Assembly: GCF_046058945.1 (NCBI RefSeq) | Contig: NZ_CP175511.1 | Span: 2,046,001 to 2,110,000 of the forward strand | Direction of reading: 5' to 3' | DNA from: Brochothrix campestris | Lineage (GTDB): Bacteria; Bacillota; Bacilli; Lactobacillales; Listeriaceae | DNA: 64,000 bases | Part shown: positions 35,673 to 44,693 of the stretch, one piece after another | Numbering within the stretch: position 1 is the first letter of the stretch | Layout: every line of letters begins with the position of its first letter | The notes under the pieces: generated by a model | Seen by the model: only the letters and a program-made list of their open reading frames with translations | Databases searched by the model: none | Told to the model about the DNA's origin: nothing | Made by a program: the position numbers and the translations under genes

Positions 35673-36431
35673 TTATTTGACAGTCACAGTCACAGTTTGG
35701 CGACCCCATTGAACCGCTTCAGCTGTAGACATATTTAAATCAATAATATTACCTTGAATCGCACCACCTGTATCACGGGCCACAGCTGTACCATAACCTG
35801 GAACATAGACAGTTGAACCTAACGGAATAACACTCGGATCAACAGCAATCACTTTTTCACTTGTTGATGTCACAAGATAACCTGAAGCTGTACGACCACC
35901 TAATGAGACAGCATCATATGCAGTTGCTTGCACTGTTACTTGACGACCACCTGTTGTATTGGCTTCTACTTTTGGTACTGCTTGCTCTGCTTTTGGTGCT
36001 GCTTGCTCTGCTTTTGGTGCTGCTTGCTCTGCTTTTGGTGCTGTGGTAGTTGCAACTGCTGAACTACCTGTTAATTTCAACACTTGCCCAGGAATAATAA
36101 TATCTGTCGTTAAACTATTCCAACTTTTAAGATTCACTTCAGTTAGATGTTTAGCTGTCGCTATTTTCCACAATGAATCACCTGTTTTCACAGTATAGGT
36201 TGCATCTGAAGCTGTCAGTTGTAAAGCTTGATCAGCGTAAATGACATCAGATGATAATTTATTTAATGACTTTAATTCTTCAATTGAGATGTTCTTTTCA
36301 TTGGCTATCTTCCATAATGAATCACCTGTTTTCACAGTATATGTGTTAGCTGATGCGCTAGTTGTTGTAAATGTCACAGTAGCAAGCGTTAATCCTGCCA
36401 TAATTGTTGCCGTTAATTTTTTGATATTCAT
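35673..36431 (-). CDS. Secreted LysM-LysM-3D domain wall protein
   Basis: A 252-residue secreted protein. Signal peptide to about residue 28 (SASANTYT). Two LysM repeats (30-73 and 79-121), each with YTVKTGDSLWKIA. A linker of three exact APKAEQA repeats (about 130-150), then a C-terminal 3D domain with TAYDAVSLGGRTASG, IPLGSTVYVPGYG and ARDTGGAIQGNIIDL, the three aspartates that name the fold. 3D proteins resemble lytic transglycosylases and resuscitation factors. AGGAGG precedes the ATG. Confidence 0.9.
   Translation of the reverse strand: MNIKKLTATIMAGLTLATVTFTTTSASANTYTVKTGDSLWKIANEKNISIEELKSLNKLSSDVIYADQALQLTASDATYTVKTGDSLWKIATAKHLTEVNLKSWNSLTTDIIIPGQVLKLTGSSAVATTTAPKAEQAAPKAEQAAPKAEQAVPKVEANTTGGRQVTVQATAYDAVSLGGRTASGYLVTSTSEKVIAVDPSVIPLGSTVYVPGYGTAVARDTGGAIQGNIIDLNMSTAEAVQWGRQTVTVTVK
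35980..36042. repeat. Three perfect 21-base tandem repeats inside the LysM-3D gene
   Basis: Three identical copies of a 21-base unit (35980-36000, 36001-36021, 36022-36042) encode the APKAEQA linker; a degenerate fourth lies on the left. Perfect identity indicates recent slippage, so copy number may vary between strains. Confidence 0.9.
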
Positions 36432-36672
36432 AAGTTTTAATAACCTCCTTAAGATTATGTATTAACTTTAACATCAAAAAAGATATCATGGGTTACACTC
36501 AAATTAAGAGCTAGTAACGCTCAGATGCTGAAATCGAGCACAACTGTTATAGTTGTAATATTTAATGGACGGTCAAAATGAGGTAGAATCGCTTATCACA
36601 AGAGCTTTCCTCCTTAATCGCACAAAAAACGGCTGTCTTATTTGTTGCCTGACTGTAATATGAGAACTAAAA

Positions 36673-36700
36673 AAACACCGCATATCTAATCGCGGTGTTT
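36673..36700 (-). terminator. Terminator of the haem monooxygenase gene
   Basis: AAACACCGC/GCGGTGTTT stem, followed on the minus strand by seven T residues. Confidence 0.85.
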
Positions 36701-36726
36701 GATAATCAATAACTATTTAATTAATG

Positions 36727-37068
36727 TTAACGAACAGGTAACTGTTCATGTACAACATCGTAACGGCTAATTGAACTACTAATAATACCCTTGCGTTGTT
36801 CTTTTTGATGACGTGTATCTTTTGTACGGCCATGAGCCTCTTTAAAATGAGTGCTTTTCACCCAGTTTTTTTGCGCCTCATCAGTCGTCCAACGACTTGT
36901 TACAACAACTTCTTCAAACTCGTCTTTTGCTTGGTTGTGAAACAATTCAAAGCCTAAGAAACCTTCAACGTCAGCAATGCGCTGTGACACATCACCTTGC
37001 GTAAATTGTGAAATCACATGTTCACCATAACCAGGTTCAATTTTAATTGTATTCGTAACAATAATCAT
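36727..37068 (-). CDS. IsdG-type haem-degrading monooxygenase
   Basis: A 113-residue ABM-fold enzyme from the ATG at 37068 (GAGGGG seven bases upstream). The catalytic triad of the family can be placed at N6 (IIVTNTI), W60 (TSRW) and H79 (KEAHG). It opens haem to release iron. The upstream Fur box supports an iron-starvation role, although no haem transporter is in the window. Confidence 0.85.
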   Translation of the reverse strand: MIIVTNTIKIEPGYGEHVISQFTQGDVSQRIADVEGFLGFELFHNQAKDEFEEVVVTSRWTTDEAQKNWVKSTHFKEAHGRTKDTRHQKEQRKGIISSSISRYDVVHEQLPVR

Positions 37069-37108
37069 CTGTAATCCCCTCAATTCTTAGTATATCTTTA
37101 ATTATAGT

Positions 37109-37123
37109 TGATAACGATTATCA
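37109..37123. promoter_or_regulatory. Fur box
   Basis: TGATAACGATTATCA differs at one arm base from the 7-1-7 Fur consensus TGATAATnATTATCA and lies about 40 bases upstream of the haem monooxygenase start. Confidence 0.75.
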
Positions 37124-37151
37124 TTGTCAATTGAATTTGAAAAATCATCTG

Positions 37152-37541
37152 TTAGTTATTCGCTTCAAATTGAAGTTTATAACCTGGCTTGTCAAAGGCA
37201 ATTTCGGTAACATCATACGTCATACGTTGGACGTAGTCTAATAGCGCCTCTGTCAATTCACGGACAATAGCCGCGTCTATCTCATTAACCGCTTCAAAGT
37301 AATCGACAAATTGAACCATTCGACTAATTTTACCGACAACTTTAAAATCTTCTAATTGAATATCAAATGATAATTCGAGGCGACAAATTTTCCCTTTTTT
37401 AAACATCTCATTATCATCGGTACCGACAGGTGCTAATTCGATTATATTGGTTTCAATTGTTGGCGTGGTTTTCTCAAACTGTTTTTCAGGTGTACTAAAA
37501 TTAAATGTTTCTACTTTAATTTCTGATCGATTAATTTGCAT
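37152..37541 (-). CDS. DUF1149-like protein
   Basis: A 129-residue protein from the ATG at 37541 with AGGAGG upstream. It begins MQINRSEIKVETFNF and contains LELSFDIQLEDFKVVGKISRM and a helical C-terminal half (VRELTEALLDYVQRMTYDVTE). The pattern resembles DUF1149 proteins of Lactobacillales, which have a SecB-like fold. Function unknown. Confidence 0.65.
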   Translation of the reverse strand: MQINRSEIKVETFNFSTPEKQFEKTTPTIETNIIELAPVGTDDNEMFKKGKICRLELSFDIQLEDFKVVGKISRMVQFVDYFEAVNEIDAAIVRELTEALLDYVQRMTYDVTEIAFDKPGYKLQFEANN

Positions 37542-37697
37542 TGAATAACCTCCTAGTTTACAAGTCAGGATAACTTGCATATATATTATTTTAGCATATC
37601 TCAGCAAAATTATTGACTTATAACCATTGTATGCTATGCTATTTTACATTAACTGATGATTATCGTTGTATCATAATCAATCTACGGGAGACTGCTC

Positions 37698-38567
37698 ATG
37701 CAAAAAAAAATAATGTTACCGCTCACCCTCCTTCTGCTAATGACGTTGGTTTTAGCCGGATGTGGTTCACAACAAAAAACTGTTTCCTCTATTAAAGTGG
37801 GTATTTTAGCCGATAATATTATTTGGCAACAAATTAAAGACGCTAGTAGCGATAACTCTTTAAAAATAACCTACCTAACCTATGCTACGAACGATGAGCT
37901 CAATCAAGCTTTGGCTGCGAAGGAAATCGATGTTGCCGGTTCACAAACAATCAGTGCCTTCGATAACTCCAAACAGAAACTTAAGCTTGATTCCCTTGTG
38001 TCAATCGGTTCACTTTATTGGGCACCACTCGGATTGTACTCTAGCAAATACAAACAACTCACTGATTTACACAACGGCGACACGATTGCCTTACCCGCAG
38101 ATCCTGCCGAATTGGGACGTGCACTTGTCTTATTAAACGAAGCCAAGGTTATTACTTTAAACGCTAACTTTAATGGTAAAGGCGACCTCAATAAAATCGT
38201 CAAAAATCCAATGAAACTTAAGTTTCATTTACTCACTACTGCTGATGAGGTTCGCCTTGATGACTACGAAGCTGTTGCTCTCACGAACGAAGCTGCTCGC
38301 AAGCAAAAGCTTACTATCAACGACAAAGCCTTAACAATCGAAGTTGTCGTACCGAAAGCTTATGTCACCATCCTCGCGACTCGTACAGACAACCAAACAG
38401 ATCAAGTTGTACGCGATTTTTTGAAATTAAGCCAATCGAAACAAGTAATTACCGCTGTCACTAAACAAGCTGAAAATGGTGAACAAATCGTCAAAATGCC
38501 ATTAGAAAGCTTGGACGGATATGAGACAAGTTATACCGAGAAAGTCTCGCAAAAATCCGGTATGTAA
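37698..38567 (+). CDS. Orphan MetQ/NlpA-like substrate-binding lipoprotein
   Basis: A 289-residue lipoprotein, lipobox LVLAGCGS. The NlpA fold is indicated by KVGILADNIIWQQIKDA, AAKEIDVAGSQTISAF (where MetQ has a Q-H/Q-P-Y pair), PADPAELGRALVLLNEAKVI, and EVVVPKAYVTILATR. It is distant from the MetQ at 61 kb. No permease or ATPase gene is near, so it probably shares a transporter or has another ligand. GGGAG precedes the ATG. Confidence 0.8.
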   Translation: MQKKIMLPLTLLLLMTLVLAGCGSQQKTVSSIKVGILADNIIWQQIKDASSDNSLKITYLTYATNDELNQALAAKEIDVAGSQTISAFDNSKQKLKLDSLVSIGSLYWAPLGLYSSKYKQLTDLHNGDTIALPADPAELGRALVLLNEAKVITLNANFNGKGDLNKIVKNPMKLKFHLLTTADEVRLDDYEAVALTNEAARKQKLTINDKALTIEVVVPKAYVTILATRTDNQTDQVVRDFLKLSQSKQVITAVTKQAENGEQIVKMPLESLDGYETSYTEKVSQKSGM

Positions 38568-38570
38568 AGA

Positions 38571-38611
38571 AAGGGTGTTCACTCAATATCATCGAGTGAA
38601 CACCCTTTTTT
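38571..38611. terminator. Bidirectional terminator
   Basis: Perfect 14-base stem AAGGGTGTTCACTC and its complement (38571-38584, 38594-38607) with a T-run, between convergent lipoprotein genes. Confidence 0.9.
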
Positions 38612-39504
38612 TAGTTATTCTTCAAATCGGCAATCGAATTAATGTTTGTCATATAGGTCGGTACTGCCAATCCAACTTTAGCACCTTTTAAGTTCGGACC
38701 TAAGTCTTCAATATCGGCTTTATAATCTTGCATCAATTTACCTGATGTATTTGGCAACCAAGCCGCAACCATTGCATCAGCCTTGTTGGTTGCGATTGAA
38801 ATCCACATTGGCTGAATTTCCATTGCTTGAATGGTAACGTCATAGCCCACACCACGTAGTGCTTCCGCAATCACGTTAGTTGAGGCAATTTCAGAATCCC
38901 AAGCGACATACGTCATCGATAAGGTTTCACCTTTAACTTTAGGTACATCCTTCGTCCATTTAGCGACTTCATTTGCATGTTTTTTCACCCAAGCTGCAGC
39001 AGCAACCTGTGGATCATCACCATCATTCACCTGCAGCATCACTTCTGACATGTCTGCTGGTTTCCAATTAAAGCGATCAAGTACCGTATATGCTTCTGGT
39101 TTATCCTTCTTCAAGCCTTTTCGGACAATCGTATTAATGTTCTCACTACCACCAAAGACATTTTCTGGATCATCTAAAAACTTCAAATCGAACTTGGTAA
39201 ACATCCAGTGTGGTGTCCAGCCTGTAACAACGATTGCTTGTTTATGTTTAATCGCCTTACTCAACGTACTGGTCATTGCCGCTGTCGAGCTCGTTTGTAA
39301 CTGCCAATTATCTTCTCGTAAATTATAGACAGATAAGGCCTTATCTGTTCCACTCATAATACCGGTGCCCGCATCAATGCCAGTAATCGTATAGTTGATT
39401 TGCTTGCCAAGTTTTTCGTGGTCATCATACGCAGCAATCTCCGAACATGACGCCAACAAAACAGTAGTGATGAGCAGTAAAAATACTAATGTATATTTTT
39501 TCAT
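38611..39504 (-). CDS. gbuC: Glycine betaine-binding lipoprotein GbuC/OpuAC
   Basis: A 297-residue lipoprotein (lipobox LLASCSE). The aromatic cage region VVTGWTPHWMFTKFDLKFLDDP and MEIQPMWISIATNKADAMVAAWLP are typical of OpuAC-type betaine-binding proteins. Last gene of a three-gene operon, ten bases after the permease gene. Confidence 0.92.
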   Translation of the reverse strand: MKKYTLVFLLLITTVLLASCSEIAAYDDHEKLGKQINYTITGIDAGTGIMSGTDKALSVYNLREDNWQLQTSSTAAMTSTLSKAIKHKQAIVVTGWTPHWMFTKFDLKFLDDPENVFGGSENINTIVRKGLKKDKPEAYTVLDRFNWKPADMSEVMLQVNDGDDPQVAAAAWVKKHANEVAKWTKDVPKVKGETLSMTYVAWDSEIASTNVIAEALRGVGYDVTIQAMEIQPMWISIATNKADAMVAAWLPNTSGKLMQDYKADIEDLGPNLKGAKVGLAVPTYMTNINSIADLKNN

Positions 39505-39513
39505 TTCATCACC

Positions 39514-40356
39514 CTACTTTCTTTTAGCCGTAAAGGCTTGCGTCATTCGGTCTAAAATAATCGCTACAATGACAATCGCAATACCGGCAGTAAAGCCAGC
39601 ACCTGCTTCGTTACGCCCAACAGCAAAGTATACTTGTGTTCCTAGTCCCATCGCACCAATCATTGAAGCGATAACAACCATCGATAAAGCTAGCATCATC
39701 GTTTGATTGATACCGGCCATAATCGTTGGTTTCGCTAGTGGCAATTGTACTTTAATTAATTTCTGCCATGCTGTCGAACCAAACGAATCGGATGCCTCGG
39801 TTAACTCAAGCGGCACTTCGCGTATACCAAGATTCGTCATCCGGACCGTTGGTGGCATCGCAAAGATAACGGATGCAACAACTCCAGGTACCATTCCGAT
39901 ACCAAAGAAGGCAACGGCCGGAATAAGATAAACAAAGGCCGGCATCGTTTGCATGAAATCGAGGATTGGTCGAATAATACTTTCAGCTGTTTTACTTTTA
40001 GCCATCAAAATCCCTAATGGCACACCAAAAATGAAGGTGATTAAGCTACTTGTAATGACAAGCGTTAACGTCTGTGTCATATCGCGCCAAAAACCAAGAT
40101 TCCAAATCAATAGTAAACCAACTAGTGCAAACACTAATAAACCATATTTTTTTGATTTTCGTGTAACAGCAAAAATCACAGCTAACAAGAGGATAATAAA
40201 GAGCCATTCAGGTATTAAATCGAATACCCATTGAATACCATTAACGATACCGCCAATAATATTTGTGATGACATTGAAAAAACCTTCAAATAACGTTAAT
40301 TTATCAACAAGCCAATCAATCCAGACATCTAATGGTAATTTTGGTAGTTTATCCAT
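39514..40356 (-). CDS. gbuB: Glycine betaine ABC permease GbuB
   Basis: A 280-residue permease with seven helices. The EAA-like loop EASDSFGSTAWQKLIKVQLPLAKPTIMAG contacts the ATPase. Its ATG overlaps the gbuA stop as TAATG. Confidence 0.93.
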   Translation of the reverse strand: MDKLPKLPLDVWIDWLVDKLTLFEGFFNVITNIIGGIVNGIQWVFDLIPEWLFIILLLAVIFAVTRKSKKYGLLVFALVGLLLIWNLGFWRDMTQTLTLVITSSLITFIFGVPLGILMAKSKTAESIIRPILDFMQTMPAFVYLIPAVAFFGIGMVPGVVASVIFAMPPTVRMTNLGIREVPLELTEASDSFGSTAWQKLIKVQLPLAKPTIMAGINQTMMLALSMVVIASMIGAMGLGTQVYFAVGRNEAGAGFTAGIAIVIVAIILDRMTQAFTAKRK

Positions 40357-41540
40357 TATTCATCGCCCCCATTTCCCGATAACGCTGCTAGTAATGAGCC
40401 ACGAATCACAATCCCAATAAACTTCTCATCTTTCAGGACCGCAATCGGAACAGGACTGCTTGACATTTCTTCGATTAAATCATTGACTGGTGTATCAGCA
40501 TCAGTAGTTGGTATATCACGGTGGATGATATCAGAAAATTCACCTTCACTCTTTTTAATAAAGGTTGACACTTCAAGTGCATGTACCATACCGATTAATT
40601 TACGCTGTTTCGTTACAAAAATACTTGATAAACCTTCTTCACCCATTAACTTCAAGGCGAAACGTGGGCCACGACGTTCTATGTCAATTGTTGTCGGGCG
40701 AATCATTACATTTTCAGCAGTCAATACTTTCGAGCGATCGACATCTTCTGTAAATTCTTCAACATAGGTATTCGCGGGATTCATTAGTATTTCTTCAGGT
40801 GTCCCAATTTGAACAACTGAACCATCACGCATAATCATGATGCGATCACCAATTTTCAAGGCTTCATGTAAATCATGTGTAATAAAGATAATTGTTTTTT
40901 GTAAATGTGCCTGCAATTCGATCAATTGTTCTTGCATATCTTTTCGATTCAACGGATCTAACGCTGAGAAAGCTTCATCCATCAAGAGTACATCCGGATT
41001 GTTTGCCAACGCCCGTGCTAAGCCGACTCGTTGCTGCATCCCACCCGATAATTGATTAGGGTATTGTTCACCATATCCTTCTAATCCTACTGTTTTCAAG
41101 GCTTCTTCTGCTAACTTGAAGCGTTCTGTTTTGTCTACACCTTGAATTTCGAGACCGAATTCGACATTTTTTTGAATGCTGCGGTTTGGAAACAAACCAA
41201 AATTTTGAAACACCATACTCATCTTGCGACGTCTCACATCAATCAATTCTTTTTTAGTCATTGTCGCTAAGTTTTCACCATCTAATAACATCGCACCCGA
41301 TGTTGGCTCAATCAGTTGGTTTAACAAACGAATCAGTGTTGACTTACCACTTCCTGATAAGCCCATAATGACGAAAATTTCTCCTTCTTCGACATTAAAA
41401 GAGACGCGATTAACACCGACAGTTGCACCTGTTTGTTTTAAAATCTCGGCTTTTGATGCTTTTTTATCCAATAAAGCCAATGCTTTAATTGTATTTTTAC
41501 CGAACACTTTTGTTAATTCTTTGACTTCGAACTTCGACAT
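40356..41540 (-). CDS. gbuA: Glycine betaine ABC ATPase GbuA with CBS domains
   Basis: A 394-residue ATPase. Walker A GLSGSGKST, signature LSGGMQQRVGLARAL, Walker B VLLMDEA. The region from about 270 holds two CBS domains (VLTAENVMIRP, then HRDIPTTDADTPVNDLIEE) that sense ionic strength or c-di-AMP in related systems. Drives compatible-solute uptake on osmotic or cold stress. Confidence 0.93.
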   Translation of the reverse strand: MSKFEVKELTKVFGKNTIKALALLDKKASKAEILKQTGATVGVNRVSFNVEEGEIFVIMGLSGSGKSTLIRLLNQLIEPTSGAMLLDGENLATMTKKELIDVRRRKMSMVFQNFGLFPNRSIQKNVEFGLEIQGVDKTERFKLAEEALKTVGLEGYGEQYPNQLSGGMQQRVGLARALANNPDVLLMDEAFSALDPLNRKDMQEQLIELQAHLQKTIIFITHDLHEALKIGDRIMIMRDGSVVQIGTPEEILMNPANTYVEEFTEDVDRSKVLTAENVMIRPTTIDIERRGPRFALKLMGEEGLSSIFVTKQRKLIGMVHALEVSTFIKKSEGEFSDIIHRDIPTTDADTPVNDLIEEMSSSPVPIAVLKDEKFIGIVIRGSLLAALSGNGGDE

Positions 41541-41559
41541 TTAAACCATCCTTTCGTAG

Positions 41560-41573
41560 TAACCAATTGGTTA
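41560..41573. promoter_or_regulatory. Perfect palindrome upstream of gbuA
   Basis: TAACCAATTGGTTA, a perfect 14-base palindrome about 20 bases upstream of the gbuA start. It could be the operator of a GbsR/MarR-like or other osmotic regulator; none is encoded nearby. Confidence 0.45.
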
Positions 41574-41823
41574 TTTTGACCTTTTATTCACCAAAAAACA
41601 CTTACTACTATCCTATAACCTTAACAAAGATATAGAACTACTTCAACAAGACTCACTCCAATTAAACGACTATTTTACACCTAACACTAGGCTACCGCTA
41701 TCTTTGTGGAAAGTTATTTTTAAATCTAGCTAGGCTGTTTCTGAGTGTTTTTTAAGCAATTCAGTTGATATCACTGTTTTTATGTACTACTATTAAAGTA
41801 ACTAGCTAAAGGAGCTGACAAAA

Positions 41824-42213
41824 ATGGCATTTAAAATGTTACACACGTGTTACCGTGTCAAAAACTTACAAGAATCCATCGCATTTTATAAAGAAGCACT
41901 CGATTTTGAAATCGTCAAAGAACGCGATTTTCCTGATGCAAAATTCACGTTAGTGTATTTGAGTAATTCGTTAACAACGGATGAATACGAACTCGAATTA
42001 ACGTATAACTATGACCAAACAGAACCGTATACAATCGGAACAGGATATGGTCATATCGCGGTTGAATCTGATGATTTAGAAGCAACGCACGCGCGTCATT
42101 TAGCAGCAGGATTTGATGTTGGTCCATTAAAAAGCTTAGCAAATAATGCGGCCTCTTATTACTTCATTACCGATCCAGATGGTTATCGAATTGAAATTAT
42201 CCAAGCAAAATAA
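41824..42213 (+). CDS. gloA: Lactoylglutathione lyase-like glyoxalase
   Basis: A 129-residue glyoxalase I fold protein. Metal ligands can be placed at H8 (MLHTCYRV), the glutamate in YELELTY, H in GYGHIAVE and E in YRIEIIQ. It would detoxify methylglyoxal, a by-product of triose phosphate; in Bacilli the thiol may be bacillithiol or glutathione. AAAGGAG is close upstream. It is near the dihydroxyacetone kinase genes. Confidence 0.88.
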   Translation: MAFKMLHTCYRVKNLQESIAFYKEALDFEIVKERDFPDAKFTLVYLSNSLTTDEYELELTYNYDQTEPYTIGTGYGHIAVESDDLEATHARHLAAGFDVGPLKSLANNAASYYFITDPDGYRIEIIQAK

Positions 42214-42226
42214 AGACATACTGCAG

Positions 42227-42254
42227 CGCCAATTTCGGATTGAATTGGCGTTTT
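42227..42254 (+). terminator. Terminator of the glyoxalase gene
   Basis: CGCCAATT/AATTGGCG stem followed by four T residues. Confidence 0.75.
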
Positions 42255-42278
42255 CATTTAATGAAGGGAAGTTCCCAT

Positions 42279-43028
42279 ATGAAACGAAGCATTATCAATT
42301 TCCGTGATATCGGTGGTTTAAAGATTGCAGATGGACGATGTATCAAAAAAGAAACACTCTACCGATCGGGTAATCTTGCGCAAGTTAAAGCTGCTTCACC
42401 AGCCTTTTCAACTTATCGTATCGCAACAGTTTGTGATCTGAGAACGTTGGTTGAAAAACGTTATCAACATACGAAATATGATTTTGATAATGTTGTCAAC
42501 GTCCCATTAGTCGATAAGAGCCGCCAACTTTTCACTAAAAAAACATTGAAATTAATCACGCGCAAAGCGACTGAGGCTGACTTCGAACGGTTGATGATTG
42601 ATACGTACAAAAACATGGTACTCTATTGCCAACCTGAAATCAAAACAATTTTCACTCTTCTGGCTGATGCCACTCAATTACCATTACTGATTCATTGTTC
42701 TGCCGGCAAGGATCGCACAGGCTTTATCAGTGCCCTCATCCAGTTATTACTTGGCGCCTCATATGACGATGTTTTAGAACATTATCTCGCATCCAATGAT
42801 GAACTCACCTCTTCCATACGAGGACCTGCTCGTCTATTAAAAGTGATTAGTTTCAATCGTTTAAGTTCTGAGACGTTAGCGCCGATTAGAATGGTCCGTC
42901 AAAGTTATTTAGATGCCGCCTTGACGATTATTACAACCAATTTCGGATCGGTTGAACAGTATTTAATACAAGACTGTGGCCTCACTGCCACAACCATTCA
43001 AGAAATCAAACAGAATTTACTCCAGTAA
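42279..43028 (+). CDS. Protein tyrosine/serine phosphatase family (SidD/LipA type)
   Basis: A 249-residue protein from the ATG at 42279 (GAAGGGAA upstream). It opens INFRDIGGLKIADGR and YRSGNLAQ, and carries the P-loop HCSAGKDRTGF, catalytic cysteine and arginine. Such enzymes in Gram-positives act on phosphoproteins or phosphoinositides; substrate unknown. Confidence 0.88.
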   Translation: MKRSIINFRDIGGLKIADGRCIKKETLYRSGNLAQVKAASPAFSTYRIATVCDLRTLVEKRYQHTKYDFDNVVNVPLVDKSRQLFTKKTLKLITRKATEADFERLMIDTYKNMVLYCQPEIKTIFTLLADATQLPLLIHCSAGKDRTGFISALIQLLLGASYDDVLEHYLASNDELTSSIRGPARLLKVISFNRLSSETLAPIRMVRQSYLDAALTIITTNFGSVEQYLIQDCGLTATTIQEIKQNLLQ

Positions 43029-43033
43029 GGAGT

Positions 43034-43075
43034 TGCTGTTTGTTTCTTTAAGATGTAAAATGAAAGCGTATACAA
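43034..43075 (+). promoter_or_regulatory. dha promoter with cre site
   Basis: TTGCTG (43034-43039), 17 bases, TAAAAT (43057-43062). Overlapping its downstream edge, TGAAAGCGTATACA (43062-43075) matches 13 of 14 positions of the CcpA cre consensus TGWAANCGNTNWCA. Placement at the start of transcription suits catabolite repression. Confidence 0.65.
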
Positions 43076-43092
43076 CAAAAGGAGTGATTGAT

Positions 43093-44082
43093 TTGAAAAA
43101 AATTATGAATGCACCAGAAAATATTGTTAATGAAATGTTAGAGGGACTCACGACTGTACACAAAGAGCTCGTTTATCGTGTGCCGGGCACTTCTGTAATC
43201 GCTAAAGTGGCACAGTCAGCTGGCCAAGTGGGACTTGTTAGCGGCGGTGGTAGTGGCCACGAACCTGCACACGCCGGTTTCGTTGGTGATGGTATGTTGG
43301 CAGCCGCTGCTTGCGGCCCTGTTTTTACCTCTCCTTCTCCTGATCAAGTGCTTGAGGCAATTAAAGTTGCAGATAGTGGCGCAGGGGTATTGTTAATTAT
43401 TAAAAATTACAGTGGCGATATCATGAATTTTGATATGGCGAAAGACTTAGCAGAGATGGAAGGTATTGCGGTTGACTTTGTTATTGTCGATGATGATATC
43501 GCGGTTGAGGATAGCACCTATACACAGGGGCGTCGTGGTGTTGCTGGCACGATTTTGGTACACAAAATTCTCGGCGCCGCTGCGCGTTCGGGATTGAAGC
43601 TCGCCGAGTTAAAAGCAATTGGCGATGCACTGATTCCTAATATCAAAACATTAGGTCTTGCGATAAATCCGGCAACGGTACCTGAAGTCGGTAAACCTGG
43701 TTTTGAATTAGGAGCTGATGAAATTGAATTCGGGATTGGTATTCATGGTGAACCCGGATACCGTCGTGAAAAATTAAAAACATCCGCTGAAATGGCAACC
43801 GAGTTGGTCGACACACTGGAACGAAGTATTTCATTAGAGCAACAATCGATTGCGGTCTTAATTAATGGACTCGGGGCGACACCGTTGATGGAGCAATATG
43901 TATTTGCTAACGACGCCTTACGGCTGCTTGAAGCAAAAGGCGCTTCAATTGTTTTTAAAAAACTAGGGGATTATATGACGGCCATCGATATGGCAGGTGT
44001 CTCGTTGACTGTTCTAACCTTGACTGACTCACGCTATCTTGATTGGCTTAATGAACCCGTTACAACAATCGCATGGAATTAA
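43093..44082 (+). CDS. dhaK: PTS-dependent dihydroxyacetone kinase, DhaK subunit
   Basis: A 329-residue protein starting at a TTG at 43093 (AAAGGAG eight bases upstream); upstream codons are open but lack a site. GLVSGGGSGHEPAHAGFV binds substrate (H56), and H218 in GIHGEPG forms the covalent hemiaminal with dihydroxyacetone. Converts it to dihydroxyacetone phosphate with DhaL and DhaM in glycerol use. Confidence 0.94.
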   Translation: MKKIMNAPENIVNEMLEGLTTVHKELVYRVPGTSVIAKVAQSAGQVGLVSGGGSGHEPAHAGFVGDGMLAAAACGPVFTSPSPDQVLEAIKVADSGAGVLLIIKNYSGDIMNFDMAKDLAEMEGIAVDFVIVDDDIAVEDSTYTQGRRGVAGTILVHKILGAAARSGLKLAELKAIGDALIPNIKTLGLAINPATVPEVGKPGFELGADEIEFGIGIHGEPGYRREKLKTSAEMATELVDTLERSISLEQQSIAVLINGLGATPLMEQYVFANDALRLLEAKGASIVFKKLGDYMTAIDMAGVSLTVLTLTDSRYLDWLNEPVTTIAWN

Positions 44083-44096
44083 AGGAGGAATAACCA

Positions 44097-44693
44097 ATGT
44101 TAACTAATGCTAATTTAATGACTGCCCTCAACTTGTTTTGTGATGACTTAATTGCTAATAAAGCCTATTTAAGTGATTTAGATTCACCAATTGGTGATGG
44201 TGATCACGGTGTCAATATGTCACGTGGGGCACTTGCTTTAAAAGAAGCACTTATCGAAAAACAACCTGGCACTTTATCAGAAACATTCAAACTGGCTGGA
44301 ATGACGTTATTAAGCAAAGTTGGCGGCGCTTCTGGCCCATTATATGGCTCTGCCTTTATGGGCATGAGCAACATTAGCGGCACTGTTTTAGCGAATTCCG
44401 AACTCGCCGACGCCTTACAATTAGGAATGGACATGGTTGCTAAGCGTGGAAAATCGACGGTCGGAGAAAAGACCATGCTCGATGTTTGGGGGCCTAGCAT
44501 TGCGCACATTCGCGCAAATGACCTTACAACCACAACGATTAAAGAGGCGGTTGATGCTACGAAAGACCTCCTTGCTACAAAAGGTCGCGCTTCTTTCTTA
44601 GGCGAACGCTCAATCGGTCACATCGATCCAGGGGCAGCCTCATCAGGCTTCTTCTTTAATAATTTATTGAAAGCAGGTGTCTTGGATGACTAA
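44097..44693 (+). CDS. dhaL: Dihydroxyacetone kinase, DhaL subunit
   Basis: A 198-residue nucleotide-binding subunit. DSPIGDGDHGVNM carries the aspartates (about 29, 34, 36) that hold ADP-magnesium, and GGASGPLYGSAFMGM the phosphate loop. ADP stays bound and is rephosphorylated by DhaM. AAAGGAGG upstream. Confidence 0.94.
   Translation: MLTNANLMTALNLFCDDLIANKAYLSDLDSPIGDGDHGVNMSRGALALKEALIEKQPGTLSETFKLAGMTLLSKVGGASGPLYGSAFMGMSNISGTVLANSELADALQLGMDMVAKRGKSTVGEKTMLDVWGPSIAHIRANDLTTTTIKEAVDATKDLLATKGRASFLGERSIGHIDPGAASSGFFFNNLLKAGVLDD

Noticed and set aside
36529..36542. TGAAATCGAGCACA, one base off the cre consensus, upstream of the LysM-3D gene
   Set aside because: About 100 bases upstream with no promoter in register and no metabolic reason; a chance match is likely.
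37660..37690. Second Fur-like site upstream of the orphan MetQ-like gene
   Set aside because: TGATTATCGTTGTATCA has too many mismatches to the 7-1-7 consensus.
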